From the NCBI GenBank assembly GCA_003281485.1, contig QCBW01000007.1, positions 21,859-85,858 on the forward strand: 64,000 nucleotides of DNA. Reading direction: 5' to 3'. This document shows, in pieces, positions 1-10,470 of the stretch (position 1 is its first letter; each line of letters opens with the position of its first letter). The translations under genes were made by a program, and so were the position numbers. This DNA is from Prochlorococcus sp. AG-347-J20. GTDB taxonomy: Bacteria; Cyanobacteriota; Cyanobacteriia; PCC-6307; Cyanobiaceae. The notes below the pieces were generated by a model that saw nothing but the letters and a program-made list of their open reading frames with translations, ran no database searches and was not told the DNA's origin.

Positions 1-15
1 ATTTTTAACTTTTAA

Positions 16-744
16 TTATATTAGCTCACCATGAGCACTATATATTTTACCATCTTCCATATTTAATATCCTATCAGCCATATCAGAAATTCTTGGATCG
101 TGCGTCACCATTAGTACAGAACAATTTTGCTCTTTTGCTAGTTTCCTTAAAAGGGTTACTATTTCTCTTCCTGTGACACTATCTAAAGCAGAAGTCGGCT
201 CATCAGCTAATAAAAGTTTTGGGTTAGCAGATAAAGCTCGAGCAATTGCTACTCTCTGTTTCTGCCCACCAGATAAGTCATTTGGCAACTTTTTATGATG
301 TTCTTCTAATCCTACTGCTGACAACCAATTCCGTGCTATTTCACGTCTTTGCAAATATGTTAAACCTTTTATTAAATCGGCGCCCATCTGGACATTTTGT
401 TCTGCTGTTAAACATTTCAGAAGATTATGACCTTGAAAAATCATACCAATACTTCTTCTAAGAATCTGACGAGTTTTCCTTGATGCTCCATTTAACTGAT
501 TATTTAATACAGTTAAATCTCCGCTTTGACAGGTTCTCAAAGCACCAATCAAAGTTAAAAGAGTCGTTTTACCGCACCCAGAAGGTCCTTTCAAAAGAAC
601 CAACTCTCCCTTATCAATATTTAAATTAACTTCATTAAGAACTTGTTTTTTATTCTCATTTTTTCCATAAAAGTGACTCAAATTATTTATTGAGACTGTT
701 TTAAGGTTTTTAACATTATTTTTTGATTTATTAGCTTTAACCAT
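16..744 (-). CDS. devA: ABC transporter ATP-binding protein, DevA-like
   Basis: ATPase of an ABC exporter of the DevBCA/MacB-like type, 242 aa. Walker A GPSGCGKT at about residues 53-60, Q-loop Gln about 104, signature LSGGQ about 157-161, Walker B LLLADEP about 177-183 and H-loop His about 215 are all intact, so it should hydrolyse ATP. It is the last gene of an operon running devB-devC-devA (13 bp after devC), with pcyA just upstream of devB on the same strand. In filamentous cyanobacteria DevBCA exports heterocyst glycolipids through TolC. A unicellular picocyanobacterium has no heterocysts, so the substrate here is unknown. The lysine- and asparagine-rich N-terminal 15 residues are not part of the conserved domain. 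Confidence 0.88.
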   Translation of the reverse strand: MVKANKSKNNVKNLKTVSINNLSHFYGKNENKKQVLNEVNLNIDKGELVLLKGPSGCGKTTLLTLIGALRTCQSGDLTVLNNQLNGASRKTRQILRRSIGMIFQGHNLLKCLTAEQNVQMGADLIKGLTYLQRREIARNWLSAVGLEEHHKKLPNDLSGGQKQRVAIARALSANPKLLLADEPTSALDSVTGREIVTLLRKLAKEQNCSVLMVTHDPRISDMADRILNMEDGKIYSAHGELI

Positions 745-757
745 TTATCTTCAATTG

Positions 758-1930
758 TTAAAAAATTTCGGCAGGATCAGCGTCAACTAATTTACGCATC
801 GCAACAGCGGCGGATCCCATACACATAACTAAAACTAATACGAAAATTAAAATAGTTTTGTCTGCGTCCATTATTATTGGAAGTTTAGTAGAACTTCTTA
901 TAACTGAGTAAAGTATTTGACCAGAGAAATAAGCAGGTAAATAACCAAATAATGCCAACAAAAACCCCTCTCTAGCTACAACAAAAAAAAGGGACTTAAG
1001 TCTATACCCCATTGCCAATAAAGTGGCGTACTCTGGGAGGTGATCTGTAACGTCACTATAAAGAATTTGATAAACAACCACACACCCTACAACGAAACCC
1101 ATCAATGCTCCCAAACTAAATATAAAACCTATTGCAGTACTATTTTTCCAATAATTCTTCTCAAATTCTATAAATTGATTTTTTGTAAGAACCCTAACAT
1201 CATTTGGGAGTGAGTTATTTAATATCCTTGAAATCAATTCAGGATCAGATCCTTTTTTTAGCTTTACCAAACCAATTTCTATACTGCCAGGAGGATTAGC
1301 AGGAAAAAGTCTTAAGAAGGTTTCTCGACTAGTTATCAAATTACCATCTGCGCCAAAAGATGGTCCCAACTCCACAAGGCCCTCAACAATTACTCTTTTA
1401 CCAGCAACCTCAGTCTCAACTTTTTTTTCAGATAAGAACCATTCTTCAATCGGTCCAAATTCAGGTCTAGATAGTTTGTCAAAAAGAACTCTTGATGGAT
1501 TTCTCAATTTATAAGCTTTCTTTGAGAATCCCTCATCCAAAAGAAGTGAATCGGAGGGATTAAAACCTAATGCAAGTATTGATCTAGTTTTAAGATTTTC
1601 GGGATTTCTCCAAAGTAAATAATTTAGATTAACGGGAGCAGTTTTTTCAACGTCCTCTACTGCAAGAGTTTGAATTAATCTTCTTTTTGGGAATCCACTC
1701 ATGCTTATAGAACTTTTTGATCTGGGACTTATCAAAACAAGATCGGCATCAAGAAGTTTATGAATAGTTACGCTCGTGTCAAATAAACCATCTCTAAAAC
1801 CTAATTGCATAAACATCAAAATCCCTGCAAAACTGATTCCAGCTATAGCAACTGCTAACCTCAATGGTTGCCTAGTTAATAACAACCAAGCTAATGGTAT
1901 TTTTCTAAATTTTAAAAAAGAAAAACTCAT
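758..1930 (-). CDS. devC: ABC transporter permease, DevC-like (FtsX/MacB topology)
   Basis: Integral membrane subunit of the DevBCA exporter, 390 aa. One membrane segment lies near residues 25-45. A large extracytoplasmic domain follows to about residue 260, then three membrane segments up to the C-terminus, the FtsX/MacB arrangement. The sequence ends in DADPAEIF, typical of DevC proteins. Its start shares one base with the devB stop, so the two are translationally coupled. It should carry substrate from the membrane into a periplasmic DevB/TolC path; the substrate is not evident from sequence. Confidence 0.88.
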   Translation of the reverse strand: MSFSFLKFRKIPLAWLLLTRQPLRLAVAIAGISFAGILMFMQLGFRDGLFDTSVTIHKLLDADLVLISPRSKSSISMSGFPKRRLIQTLAVEDVEKTAPVNLNYLLWRNPENLKTRSILALGFNPSDSLLLDEGFSKKAYKLRNPSRVLFDKLSRPEFGPIEEWFLSEKKVETEVAGKRVIVEGLVELGPSFGADGNLITSRETFLRLFPANPPGSIEIGLVKLKKGSDPELISRILNNSLPNDVRVLTKNQFIEFEKNYWKNSTAIGFIFSLGALMGFVVGCVVVYQILYSDVTDHLPEYATLLAMGYRLKSLFFVVAREGFLLALFGYLPAYFSGQILYSVIRSSTKLPIIMDADKTILIFVLVLVMCMGSAAVAMRKLVDADPAEIF

Positions 1931-2843
1931 TAGGGAATAAATTTTGCAATCACTTTCATTCCTGCATAGTTTTGAACGATATCTATGGAATCTTGATCTA
2001 GTTTTACTAGTACCTCGATAATTCGTGAATCAGCATCCCCCGTTGGATCAGTCGATAGAACTTTTCTTTGTTTTACTTGAGGACTAATCCTAATCACCGT
2101 TCCCTTAAGAATTTTTTGGAAACCTCCATTCTCACTTCTCAATTCAACATTCTGAGAGATAAAGACCCTATCGATATCAGATTCATAAACCTCTATCAAA
2201 GCTTCCATTTTTTGACTAGAACCGATATCCAAAATCCCATCATTTTGAGGCCTTTCACCAACTCTCGTATTTATTCCAAGGATAAAACCATCGATTGGAC
2301 TCCTTAGTTTTGAATTAAATAGATCTATCTTGATGTTTTTTTGATCTCCGATAAGGTTTATTTTCTGTTTTCGTAATTTTAATAATTCATCTTTTCTCTT
2401 TGAAAACTCTACAAAAGAATATACATCTTTGTTCAAAGCCAACGCATACCTTTGAATTTGATCTTTCTTTAGGGTAATTTCTTCATTAATAGTATTAATT
2501 AGATTTTCGTTTTTTTCAAGATCAGCGATTAATTTTTCTCTATTTTCAAAGATTGCGAGGATATCATCTTTTTTTACGAAATCCCCTTCACTTACTAAAA
2601 TTTCGACAATTCGGGGGGAAGAGCCAAACTGACTTATTGGAGCTGCCAATTGTCTAATCTCACCGGAAGGAGAAAGTTGACCAAGTGCGGCAACAGCTGT
2701 AATGGTAGGAATGAAATCTAAATTAATTTCCTCTTTAAATTTTGAACTAGATTTATTATTTCCAGAACAGGAAATAACACCAAGAGATATTGGTGTAAAT
2801 AATAAAAAATAAATAAATAAATTTTTTAATATTTTTAATTTCA

Positions 2844-2844
<1 letters not shown>
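1930..2844 (-). CDS. devB: Membrane fusion protein, DevB-like (HlyD family)
   Basis: Periplasmic adaptor of the DevBCA exporter, 304 aa. A hydrophobic N-terminus ends in a lipobox-like VISC (Cys about 26), so it may be lipid-anchored rather than a simple signal-anchor protein. A barrel/lipoyl-like segment near residue 75 (SEGDFVKKDDILAIFENRE) is followed by a short coiled coil around 105-165 and a second lipoyl half (SKLRSPIDGFIL), then the beta-barrel C-terminal part. Partners are DevC and DevA immediately downstream, and presumably a TolC protein encoded elsewhere. Its start touches the pcyA stop. Confidence 0.85.
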
Positions 2845-3593
<749 letters not shown>

Positions 3594-3610
3594 TTAAATA
3601 GAGAACTAAA

Positions 3611-4855
3611 ATGAACGTAGGAGATGTTATCTACTACACCCATTCAAGCAAAACTAGATGTGTGTTTGTGGATAATAAAGAATTGCCGCTCATAAGCATT
3701 GATATTTGGTGCAAAGCAGGTTCTTCATTTGAGGATGTTGATAAAAACGGCACTGCTCATTTCCTAGAGCATATGATTTTTAAGGGATCTAACATAATAA
3801 TGCCGGGTGAGTTTGACCATAAAATTGAATCACTAGGCGGATTAAGTAATGCTTCAACAGGTTATGATGATGTTCATTACCATGTCTTAGTTCCACCAAG
3901 TAACTTTAAAGAATCACTTGCTCTTTTGACAAATATTGTCATTGCTCCAGATTTTAATCCTTATGAATTTATAAAAGAAAAAGGTGTAGTTATCGATGAA
4001 ATAAAACAACAAAATGATCAGCCTGAAGAAAGACTATTTAATTATTTTTTGAAAAGGGTTTGGTTAAGTCCGAATTATGCCAATTCGATTCTGGGAACTG
4101 AACATAGTATTAAAAACTTAGAGATAAATGACCTCGTGAAATTTCATAGCAAACATTACACTACTGAAAAAATTTGTATTGCAATTGCCGGAAATCTCTC
4201 TGAAGAAATTTATAAAATTTTTGAAAAAAGTGATTTATCTGGCATAAAAGAAAGTCCAAATTTAATAAATCAAAAAAATAAACCTTCTTTAAAAATTAGG
4301 AATGGTAGAGAGTCAGTAAAGTTTGATAATTTAGAGTTTTCAAGAATATTTATGGCTTGGTTTATCCCAAACCTAAATGATCAAAAAAATATTATTGGGC
4401 TTGAGATATTAGCATCAATACTCTCTGTTGGAAGAAACAGTAGATTAGTTAAAATTTTAAAAGAAGATAGTAATCTTGTTGAATCGGTATATGTAGATGT
4501 AAATGCTGGAGAATTGGGAGGATTATTTATAATGGAAGCAAGTTGTGAGTCCAAAGATATTCATTTAGTAGAAAAGCAAATCAATAAAACAATTTATGAG
4601 ATCTCAAATTGTAAAGCCTTGGCTTTGGATGAAATAAAAAAAGCAATAAATATTGTGAAGAGTAACTATATTTTTAATTTAGAGACATCTACACAACTCT
4701 CTTCATTCTTTGGAAATGAACTTCTTTGGGGGAGAAAATCTTCAATAAATAATTTAGAAAGTCATTTAAAATATTGGAGTGACTTGGATAACTTCAAAGA
4801 GATTACAGAATACATATGTGGGGAGAAATTTACTTTAGTTGCATCCCCTAAGTAA
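3611..4855 (+). CDS. M16-family zinc peptidase (active subunit)
   Basis: Zinc-dependent peptidase related to mitochondrial processing peptidase beta subunits and PqqL, 414 aa. The inverted zinc motif HFLEH (HxxEH) is near residue 50 and the distal zinc-ligand Glu lies in VVIDEI near residue 128, so the catalytic site is complete. It is followed with no gap by a second M16 gene that lacks the motif, giving the usual active/inactive pair that forms a clam-shell heterodimer. A single start ATG at 3611 gives the expected N-terminus. Substrate unknown. Confidence 0.88.
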   Translation: MNVGDVIYYTHSSKTRCVFVDNKELPLISIDIWCKAGSSFEDVDKNGTAHFLEHMIFKGSNIIMPGEFDHKIESLGGLSNASTGYDDVHYHVLVPPSNFKESLALLTNIVIAPDFNPYEFIKEKGVVIDEIKQQNDQPEERLFNYFLKRVWLSPNYANSILGTEHSIKNLEINDLVKFHSKHYTTEKICIAIAGNLSEEIYKIFEKSDLSGIKESPNLINQKNKPSLKIRNGRESVKFDNLEFSRIFMAWFIPNLNDQKNIIGLEILASILSVGRNSRLVKILKEDSNLVESVYVDVNAGELGGLFIMEASCESKDIHLVEKQINKTIYEISNCKALALDEIKKAINIVKSNYIFNLETSTQLSSFFGNELLWGRKSSINNLESHLKYWSDLDNFKEITEYICGEKFTLVASPK

Positions 4856-6073
4856 ATGTTAAAAAAATATTTTTTAAATAATAAAAAAAGAAATTTTTCA
4901 ACTGCTTCAATTTGGATAAAAGGGGGGAGTGATATGGATAGTACTGGCAAAAAAGGGATAAACAAGATCCTTTGTTCATTACTTACCAGAGGATGTGAAG
5001 GTTTTAACAATTGCGCTCTCTCTGAATATATTGAGTCCTATGGAGCAGAATTAAATCAAGAAATATTTGAAGATGGAATTTCAATAAGCCTTAAGTCTTT
5101 AAACGAACATTTCAGCAAATTATTCCCTTTAATAGATCTAATAGTTAATAAGCCATTACTCACTGAAACAGAATTTAAAAAAGTAAAAAAATCCTCTACC
5201 GATTACCTTAAGAAAGATAAAGAGAATCCATTCAATATCTGTTTTGAAAAATGGAGAAAAATAGTTTATTCAAATCATCCTTATGCTTTTAACACTATTG
5301 GCAATGCAGACGATGTCTCAAAGATTACCTATGAAGATGTTTTACTCGAGTTTAAGAATTTTAAAAATAGAGAAAAGTTTTTAATTTCAAATAATCCCGA
5401 AATAAATGGAGAAAATTTTGGAACATTAGAAAAAAAAATCCTAAATGAACAATCAGGACGTATAAATCATAATTTAATTGCTGCTAACAGATTTGATTAC
5501 ATTAATAATGATTCAAATCAAACAATAATAATGATGGGGGACCAAACTTGCTCTAGAAGAAGTAGTGAATATTTTCCTCTTAAGGTTTTGGAATCATATT
5601 TATCTTATGGAATGAGCGCTGCTTTATTTAAACTTTTTAGAGAAAAACATGGTATCACTTACGATTTAGGTGTTTATTATCCTATAAGGAGTGGAAATGC
5701 TCCATTTTTAATTTATTTATCCGTATCTAATGATCAAGCACTTTTTGCTTTTGAACTTTTATCAACACTATGGAAAAATTTACTTTTAAATCCGTTGACT
5801 GATTCTGAAATATTTTTAGCAAAAGAAAAACTAAAAGGTTCTTTTTTATTAGGAAATCAATCACTAGATGAAATTTTACAGAGAAAGATACAGTTAGTTA
5901 GTTATGGTATTTCACCGATTTCTGAGAACGATTTAAATTCAAAAATAGAGAAAATTTCTTCGTTAGATATTTTGAAATTAATTAATAAGTATTTTTCAAA
6001 ACCTTTTCTGAGTATTTCTGGAAATAAAAAAATATGTTTAGAAATCTTTAAAAAGTGGAAGAAAAACTTTTAG
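4856..6073 (+). CDS. M16-family peptidase-like protein (non-catalytic subunit)
   Basis: Partner of the preceding M16 peptidase, 405 aa, starting on the base after its stop codon. The fold can be followed (WIKGGSDMDSTGKKG at the position of the first strand-helix, ALFKLFREKHGITYDLGVYY as the Arg/Tyr motif of non-catalytic subunits). The HxxEH motif is replaced by KILCSLLTRG, so it cannot bind zinc. Paired genes of this kind form heterodimers in which the inactive member supplies the substrate-binding Arg/Tyr. Ends 2 bp from the convergent sipA-like gene. Confidence 0.85.
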   Translation: MLKKYFLNNKKRNFSTASIWIKGGSDMDSTGKKGINKILCSLLTRGCEGFNNCALSEYIESYGAELNQEIFEDGISISLKSLNEHFSKLFPLIDLIVNKPLLTETEFKKVKKSSTDYLKKDKENPFNICFEKWRKIVYSNHPYAFNTIGNADDVSKITYEDVLLEFKNFKNREKFLISNNPEINGENFGTLEKKILNEQSGRINHNLIAANRFDYINNDSNQTIIMMGDQTCSRRSSEYFPLKVLESYLSYGMSAALFKLFREKHGITYDLGVYYPIRSGNAPFLIYLSVSNDQALFAFELLSTLWKNLLLNPLTDSEIFLAKEKLKGSFLLGNQSLDEILQRKIQLVSYGISPISENDLNSKIEKISSLDILKLINKYFSKPFLSISGNKKICLEIFKKWKKNF

Positions 6074-6074
6074 A

Positions 6075-6284
6075 TTAGTTTTTCTCAATATTATCAATAT
6101 CTATTAAGAAAGAACCTCTCCTAAACTTTACTTCTACAGTATCTGGAGATTTAATTGAAAGGATTTCACCAATTTCATCAATTGCCACTAGATCAGGTGG
6201 TCTTAACATCGGCATATTATCTGAAGTCTTCAAGTAAGATACTGGCGCAATCAATTTAACCTTATCGTTGATCTCAAATTTCAT
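6075..6284 (-). CDS. sipA: SipA-like small regulator (DUF3148)
   Basis: 69-aa beta-rich SH3-like protein. The stretch SYLKTSDNMPMLRPPDLV followed by a KFRRGSFLIDI strand matches my memory of the DUF3148/SipA family, which binds the histidine kinase NblS and modulates light/stress signalling in cyanobacteria. The identification rests on that motif alone. It is transcribed away from ftsH and convergent with the M16 pair. The NblS and RpaB genes are not in this window. Confidence 0.7.
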   Translation of the reverse strand: MKFEINDKVKLIAPVSYLKTSDNMPMLRPPDLVAIDEIGEILSIKSPDTVEVKFRRGSFLIDIDNIEKN

Positions 6285-6356
6285 TTATAAATTCTATTCA
6301 TTAATGAGTAGTATAAGCATAAACTTAGAGAAAATATCAACGAAATGCACTGATTC

Positions 6357-6374
6357 ATTCTAGAATCCTAGAAT
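6357..6374. promoter_or_regulatory. Perfect inverted repeat upstream of ftsH
   Basis: ATTCTAG-AATC-CTAGAAT, two perfect 7-bp arms with a 4-bp centre, ends 16 bp before the ftsH start codon and lies in the divergent sipA-ftsH intergenic region. Its size and symmetry fit a dimeric repressor operator; the cognate regulator is unknown. It could also be a short hairpin in the ftsH leader. Confidence 0.4.
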
Positions 6375-6390
6375 TGACTTTTACAAATTA

Positions 6391-8304
6391 ATGAATCAAA
6401 AATTTAAAACATTAATTTTATGGGCTTTACCTATACTTTTAGTAATTGCACTTTCCTACCAATTCCTATCATCTAGCAATGTTGATTCACTTAAATCAAA
6501 TGGAACAACCGTTGCGCCAAGAAACGCTGCTGTGGCAAGAGTTAGTTATGGTAGATTTTTAGATTACATTAATTCAGGAAGAGTTACATCTGTTGATATT
6601 TTTGAAGGAGGTAGAAATGCTGTTATAGAAACAGTTGATTCAGATTTAGATAATAAGGTTCAAAGGTTACGTGTAGATCTCCCAGGGTTAACCCCAGAAT
6701 TAATAAATATTTTAAAAAATGAAGGAATTAGTTTTGATGTACATCCTGTCAAAACGGCCCCTCCTGCACTAGGAATTTTAGGTAACTTACTCTTTCCTGC
6801 AATATTAATTGGAGGTTTAATTTTATTGGCAAGAAGATCAAATGGCATGCCTGGAGGACCTGGCCAAGCAATGCAATTTGGAAAAACAAAGGCAAGGTTT
6901 GCTATGGAAGCAGAAACAGGAGTTGTTTTCGACGATGTTGCTGGGGTCAACGAAGCTAAACAAGATTTACAGGAGGTCGTCACTTTTCTTAAAAAGCCCG
7001 AAAAGTTCACTTCCGTCGGAGCAAGGATTCCTAAAGGTGTTTTACTAGTAGGACCTCCAGGAACAGGTAAAACTTTATTGGCAAAAGCAATCGCAGGTGA
7101 AGCTGGAGTACCATTTTTTTCATTGTCAGGTTCTGAATTTGTAGAAATGTTTGTTGGAGTTGGTGCGAGTAGAGTTAGAGATCTTTTTAAAAGAGCTAAG
7201 GAAAATAGTCCATGTTTAATTTTTATTGATGAAATAGATGCGGTAGGAAGACAAAGAGGCGCTGGAATTGGTGGAGGTAATGATGAGAGAGAACAAACTC
7301 TTAACCAATTACTTACTGAAATGGATGGTTTTGAAGGAAATAGCGGAATAATTATAATTGCAGCTACGAATAGACCTGACGTTTTAGATTCTGCTCTAAT
7401 GAGGCCAGGAAGATTTGACAGGCAGGTAACAGTAGATGCTCCTGATATCAAAGGAAGATTATCAATACTTGAAGTACATGCTAGGAATAAAAAACTTCAA
7501 GAAGATCTAACCCTTGAAAGCATCGCAAGGAGAACGCCAGGTTTCACTGGGGCAGATTTAGCAAATTTACTTAATGAGGCTGCCATCCTAACTGCTAGAA
7601 GAAGGAAAGATTCCATTAGCATTTCAGAAATAGATGATTCTGTAGATAGGATTGTTGCTGGAATGGAGGGTTCTCCACTAACTGATGGAAGAAGTAAAAG
7701 ATTAATTGCTTACCATGAAGTTGGACATGCTCTTATTGGATCACTAGTGAAAGCTCATGATCCTGTTCAAAAAGTAACCGTTATTCCTAGAGGGCAGGCT
7801 AAGGGTTTAACTTGGTTCACTCCCGATGATGAACAATCTTTAGTAAGTAGAGCGCAACTCAAGGCTAGAATAATGGGTGCTTTAGGAGGGAGAGCTGCTG
7901 AGGATGTCGTTTTTGGTAAAGGCGAAATCACAACAGGAGCTGGTGGAGATTTTCAACAAGTTGCCTCTATGGCTCGTCAAATGGTAACAAGATTTGGGAT
8001 GAGTAATTTAGGTCCGATAGCTTTAGAAAGTGGTAATCAAGAAGTATTTGTTGGTAGGGATTTAATGACTAGAAGTGAAGTTTCTGATTCAATCTCTAAA
8101 CAAATAGATGAAAGTGTAAGAATAATGGTCAAAGAATGTTACAAAGAAACTTACTCTATAGTCAGCGATAATAGAGAAGCTATGGATAAAATAGTTGATT
8201 TGCTAATAGAAAAAGAAACATTAGATGGTGAAGAATTTGTAAGTATTCTCTCCAAATTCACCAAAATTCCTGAGAAAGAGAGAACACCTCAATTATTAAG
8301 CTAA
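6391..8304 (+). CDS. ftsH: ATP-dependent zinc metalloprotease FtsH
   Basis: Membrane-bound AAA+ protease, 637 aa. Two N-terminal membrane segments (about 8-26 and 127-147) enclose a lumen/periplasm-facing domain. The AAA+ module has Walker A GPPGTGKT (about 221), Walker B FIDEID and the SRH motif [20 protein letters not shown]. The protease domain has the zinc motif HEVGH (about 442). In cyanobacteria the thylakoid FtsH2/FtsH3 complexes remove photodamaged D1 in the photosystem II repair cycle. Which of the cyanobacterial FtsH types this is cannot be fixed by eye, though its sequence resembles the thylakoid forms. It overlaps the convergent clpP by 4 bp. The 7-bp inverted repeat 16 bp upstream is a candidate operator. 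Confidence 0.95.
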   Translation: MNQKFKTLILWALPILLVIALSYQFLSSSNVDSLKSNGTTVAPRNAAVARVSYGRFLDYINSGRVTSVDIFEGGRNAVIETVDSDLDNKVQRLRVDLPGLTPELINILKNEGISFDVHPVKTAPPALGILGNLLFPAILIGGLILLARRSNGMPGGPGQAMQFGKTKARFAMEAETGVVFDDVAGVNEAKQDLQEVVTFLKKPEKFTSVGARIPKGVLLVGPPGTGKTLLAKAIAGEAGVPFFSLSGSEFVEMFVGVGASRVRDLFKRAKENSPCLIFIDEIDAVGRQRGAGIGGGNDEREQTLNQLLTEMDGFEGNSGIIIIAATNRPDVLDSALMRPGRFDRQVTVDAPDIKGRLSILEVHARNKKLQEDLTLESIARRTPGFTGADLANLLNEAAILTARRRKDSISISEIDDSVDRIVAGMEGSPLTDGRSKRLIAYHEVGHALIGSLVKAHDPVQKVTVIPRGQAKGLTWFTPDDEQSLVSRAQLKARIMGALGGRAAEDVVFGKGEITTGAGGDFQQVASMARQMVTRFGMSNLGPIALESGNQEVFVGRDLMTRSEVSDSISKQIDESVRIMVKECYKETYSIVSDNREAMDKIVDLLIEKETLDGEEFVSILSKFTKIPEKERTPQLLS

Positions 8305-8888
8305 AACTTTATTGGTTTCTTATCTAACACCAGATCAATTAAACCGTATTCAACAGCTTCGTTTGGGGACATATAAAAATCTCTGTCAGTATCTTCTTTG
8401 ATAGTGTCATAATCCTTTCCAGTTCTTTCTGATAATTCAGTATTTAGCCGTTCTTTTAAGAACAAAATTTCATCTGCTTGGATTCTTATATCACTGGCTT
8501 GCCCTCTAGCACCTCCAAGTGGTTGATGAATCATTATTCTTGAATGTCTAAGGCTGCTTCTTTTACCTTTAGTACCTGCTGCAAGCAAAAATGCACCCAT
8601 ACTAGCTGCTAAACCTACACATACTGTGTGAATATCTGGCTTTACATGTTGCATTGTGTCAAAGATACCCAATCCGTCATATACGGATCCGCCAGGTGAA
8701 TTTATATACATATAAATATCCTTATCTGGATCCTCTGCCTCGAGGTACAATAATTGGGCAACAATTCTATTAGCAGTTTCACTGGTAACTTGTTCTCCCA
8801 AAAAGATTATTCTCTCTCTTAATAGTCTCGAATAAATATCAAAGACTCTTTCACTACCGCCCGATTCTTCTAAAACTAAAGGGATCAT
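8301..8888 (-). CDS. clpP: ATP-dependent Clp protease proteolytic subunit
   Basis: Serine protease subunit, 195 aa, with the full catalytic triad: Ser96 in GLAASMGAF, His121 in MIHQPLGG and Asp170 in DTDRDFYM. It is therefore an active ClpP and not the inactive ClpR paralogue. Cyanobacteria carry several ClpP genes; which one this is (ClpP1 to ClpP3) cannot be settled here. It works with ClpC or ClpX ATPases encoded elsewhere. It is divergent from thf1, whose product also acts in photosystem II turnover, and convergent with ftsH. Confidence 0.95.
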   Translation of the reverse strand: MIPLVLEESGGSERVFDIYSRLLRERIIFLGEQVTSETANRIVAQLLYLEAEDPDKDIYMYINSPGGSVYDGLGIFDTMQHVKPDIHTVCVGLAASMGAFLLAAGTKGKRSSLRHSRIMIHQPLGGARGQASDIRIQADEILFLKERLNTELSERTGKDYDTIKEDTDRDFYMSPNEAVEYGLIDLVLDKKPIKF

Positions 8889-8968
8889 AATAATATTTAT
8901 CTGTTTATTAGATATTAACGATATTGAGTCAACATACGCTAACCTTATTAAGGTTTACATATAAAAAA

Positions 8969-9580
8969 TTGAAAGAAAAATTGACTGTTTCAGATAGCAA
9001 AAAATTGTTTCATGAACAATTCCCTTTTGTTATTCCAGGTTTATATAAAAGAATAGTTGATGAAATGCTTGTTGAGCTTAACCTTTTAAACCATCAAAAT
9101 GAATTCAAACAAGATTATCTTTTTTGTGTTGGCCTCACCGAAACATTCAAAGAATTAACTAATGGGTACAAACCAGAGAAACATTTGGATCTTCTATTTG
9201 AATCTTTATGCAGTTCTACAAATTTTGAAGCAAAGGAAATTAAAAAAATCTCTCAAGAAACACAAAAAGAATTTGAGGATAAGTCATCAAAAGATATATT
9301 GAAACTATTGAAAGAAAAAACCAATTCCAAAATTTATCCTTCAAGGGTATTGAACCTTGGAATGTACATATTAATTTCAAACGCCAAAGATTTCAAAGAA
9401 AAAAATGAATCTGAAATTAGTCAAATGATCTCAGATATTTTTGAGAAGTTAAGCTTATCTTCTGATAAAGCGGAGAAAGATATAGGGATTTATAAGAGCA
9501 GTATTTCAAAAATGGAACAAGCAAAAGAACTAATTGAAGAACTTAAAACTAAGGAAAAGATAAAAGAAAAAAAGGGTTAA
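8969..9580 (+). CDS. thf1: Photosystem II biogenesis protein Psb29/Thf1
   Basis: Thylakoid formation 1 protein, about 203 aa, which supports FtsH function and photosystem II repair. The diagnostic N-terminal motif TVSDSKKLFHEQFP is followed by VDEMLVELNLLN, a globular helical domain, and a C-terminal coiled coil (about 160-200) ending in EKIKEKKG. The open frame runs back to a TTG at 8924, but known homologues begin only a few residues before TVSDSK. I therefore prefer the TTG at 8969 (an alternative TTG at 8981 is also possible). Placed beside clpP and ftsH, it completes a photosystem II maintenance neighbourhood. Confidence 0.88.
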   Translation: MKEKLTVSDSKKLFHEQFPFVIPGLYKRIVDEMLVELNLLNHQNEFKQDYLFCVGLTETFKELTNGYKPEKHLDLLFESLCSSTNFEAKEIKKISQETQKEFEDKSSKDILKLLKEKTNSKIYPSRVLNLGMYILISNAKDFKEKNESEISQMISDIFEKLSLSSDKAEKDIGIYKSSISKMEQAKELIEELKTKEKIKEKKG

Positions 9581-9581
9581 T

Positions 9582-9722
9582 TTACCTTTTCAACCTTTTT
9601 TTATCTTTCCATGAGATATAAGAAATATAAATTACAGCTAATGTTATTAATATCAATAAAATGAATGATGATAGTAAGAGGAATTTATCTAAATTGACTT
9701 CATTATTTAATAATGAAATCAT
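9582..9722 (-). CDS. Small membrane protein (46 aa) downstream of petN
   Basis: Unrecognised 46-aa protein with one strong membrane helix (about residues 14-35, [20 protein letters not shown]) and a basic C-terminal tail ending KDKKRLKR. Its ATG overlaps the petN stop (ATGA), so it should be co-translated with petN. The coupling suggests a thylakoid or cytochrome b6f-associated peptide, but no family was recognised. It ends 1 bp from the convergent thf1. Confidence 0.6.
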   Translation of the reverse strand: MISLLNNEVNLDKFLLLSSFILLILITLAVIYISYISWKDKKRLKR

Positions 9723-9820
9723 ATGTCAATTGAACCATCACCATTTCTTCCCCAAACAACCATTGCAATTGAGAAAGTAAAAATTGCAGCTAAAGCTGCC
9801 CATCCAAGTTGAAAGATCAT
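9719..9820 (-). CDS. petN: Cytochrome b6f complex subunit 8 (PetN)
   Basis: 33-aa single-helix subunit of the cytochrome b6f complex. The sequence [19 protein letters not shown] followed by [10 protein letters not shown] is the PetN signature: one membrane helix then VVWGRNG. Read directly on the minus strand; start ATG at 9820-9818, stop TGA at 9721-9719. It is too short for most gene finders. It overlaps the following 46-aa membrane protein gene by 4 bp. Confidence 0.93.
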   Translation of the reverse strand: MIFQLGWAALAAIFTFSIAMVVWGRNGDGSIDI

Positions 9821-9910
9821 TAATTTTGAATATCTTATTCAAATATAACAGAACTTTCAAAATATTTATTTATTTCCAAGCTGAAATTAAACTATCAGAA
9901 ACACAATTAA

Positions 9911-10207
9911 TTGATTAGAATAGTAGAAAAATTGGGAAGATTAGTACTAAATCATAGTTCAAATTTAGAGGGGCTAATTCCAATACTTGAAAAGTTAGCC
10001 CTAAATAACGATATCAAAATGATTACTCCTGCAGTAATATCAAGAGTAAAAGGAAGATCCTCTAAATTAATAATCAGGCTGTCAGTGAAAACTATAAACG
10101 GATATAAAGCGATCGCAAGAAAAGGAAAAACAGCCCAAGAAGTTTTTATTTCAACAGACTTGAGTAAAGATGAATTAAAAGAAATTTTAAATTTTTATAA
10201 TAGTTAA
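9911..10207 (+). CDS. DUF2103 family protein (putative metal-binding)
   Basis: 98-aa cyanobacterial protein of the DUF2103 family, recognised from GRLVLNHSSNLEGLIPILEK and TPAVISRVKGRSSKLIIRLS followed by GYKAIARKGKTAQEVFIST. The family is described as predicted metal-binding but its function is not known. The frame opens with a TTG at 9911; a second in-frame TTG seven codons later (9932) is possible. Monocistronic or leading the small gene at 10251. Confidence 0.8.
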   Translation: MIRIVEKLGRLVLNHSSNLEGLIPILEKLALNNDIKMITPAVISRVKGRSSKLIIRLSVKTINGYKAIARKGKTAQEVFISTDLSKDELKEILNFYNS

Positions 10208-10250
10208 GTAATTCATGAAAGAAATTCAAAATTTGCCAAGAGAAAAGTCA

Positions 10251-10463
10251 ATGAAATTTAAAATAAATTTATTTTTATTTTTATTTTTATTTACTATGGT
10301 CATATTTGGTGATAAAACATTCTCACTTACCGATCAACAAATTAGATTAATTTGTAAAAAGGAGAAAAGGGAATCGACTTGCATAAAAAATTTAAAAGAG
10401 AAAAAATCTAATCTAAATAAAGGTAACTTAATTGAAATACCTGTAATACCCTATAAGAATTGA
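10251..10463 (+). CDS. Small exported protein, unknown
   Basis: About 70 aa when started at the internal ATG 10251, which places a very hydrophobic signal sequence (residues 4-20, rich in Phe and Leu) at the N-terminus. An upstream ATG at 10215 would put 12 charged residues before it. The mature part is short, lysine-rich and holds two cysteines (IRLICKKEKRESTCIKN), which could form a disulfide outside the cytoplasm. No family recognised. Confidence 0.6.
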   Translation: MKFKINLFLFLFLFTMVIFGDKTFSLTDQQIRLICKKEKRESTCIKNLKEKKSNLNKGNLIEIPVIPYKN

Positions 10464-10470
10464 TTAAGAC

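Noticed and set aside
6660..7451. 263-codon open frame on the minus strand within ftsH
   Set aside because: Antisense shadow of a strongly conserved coding region; no family features.
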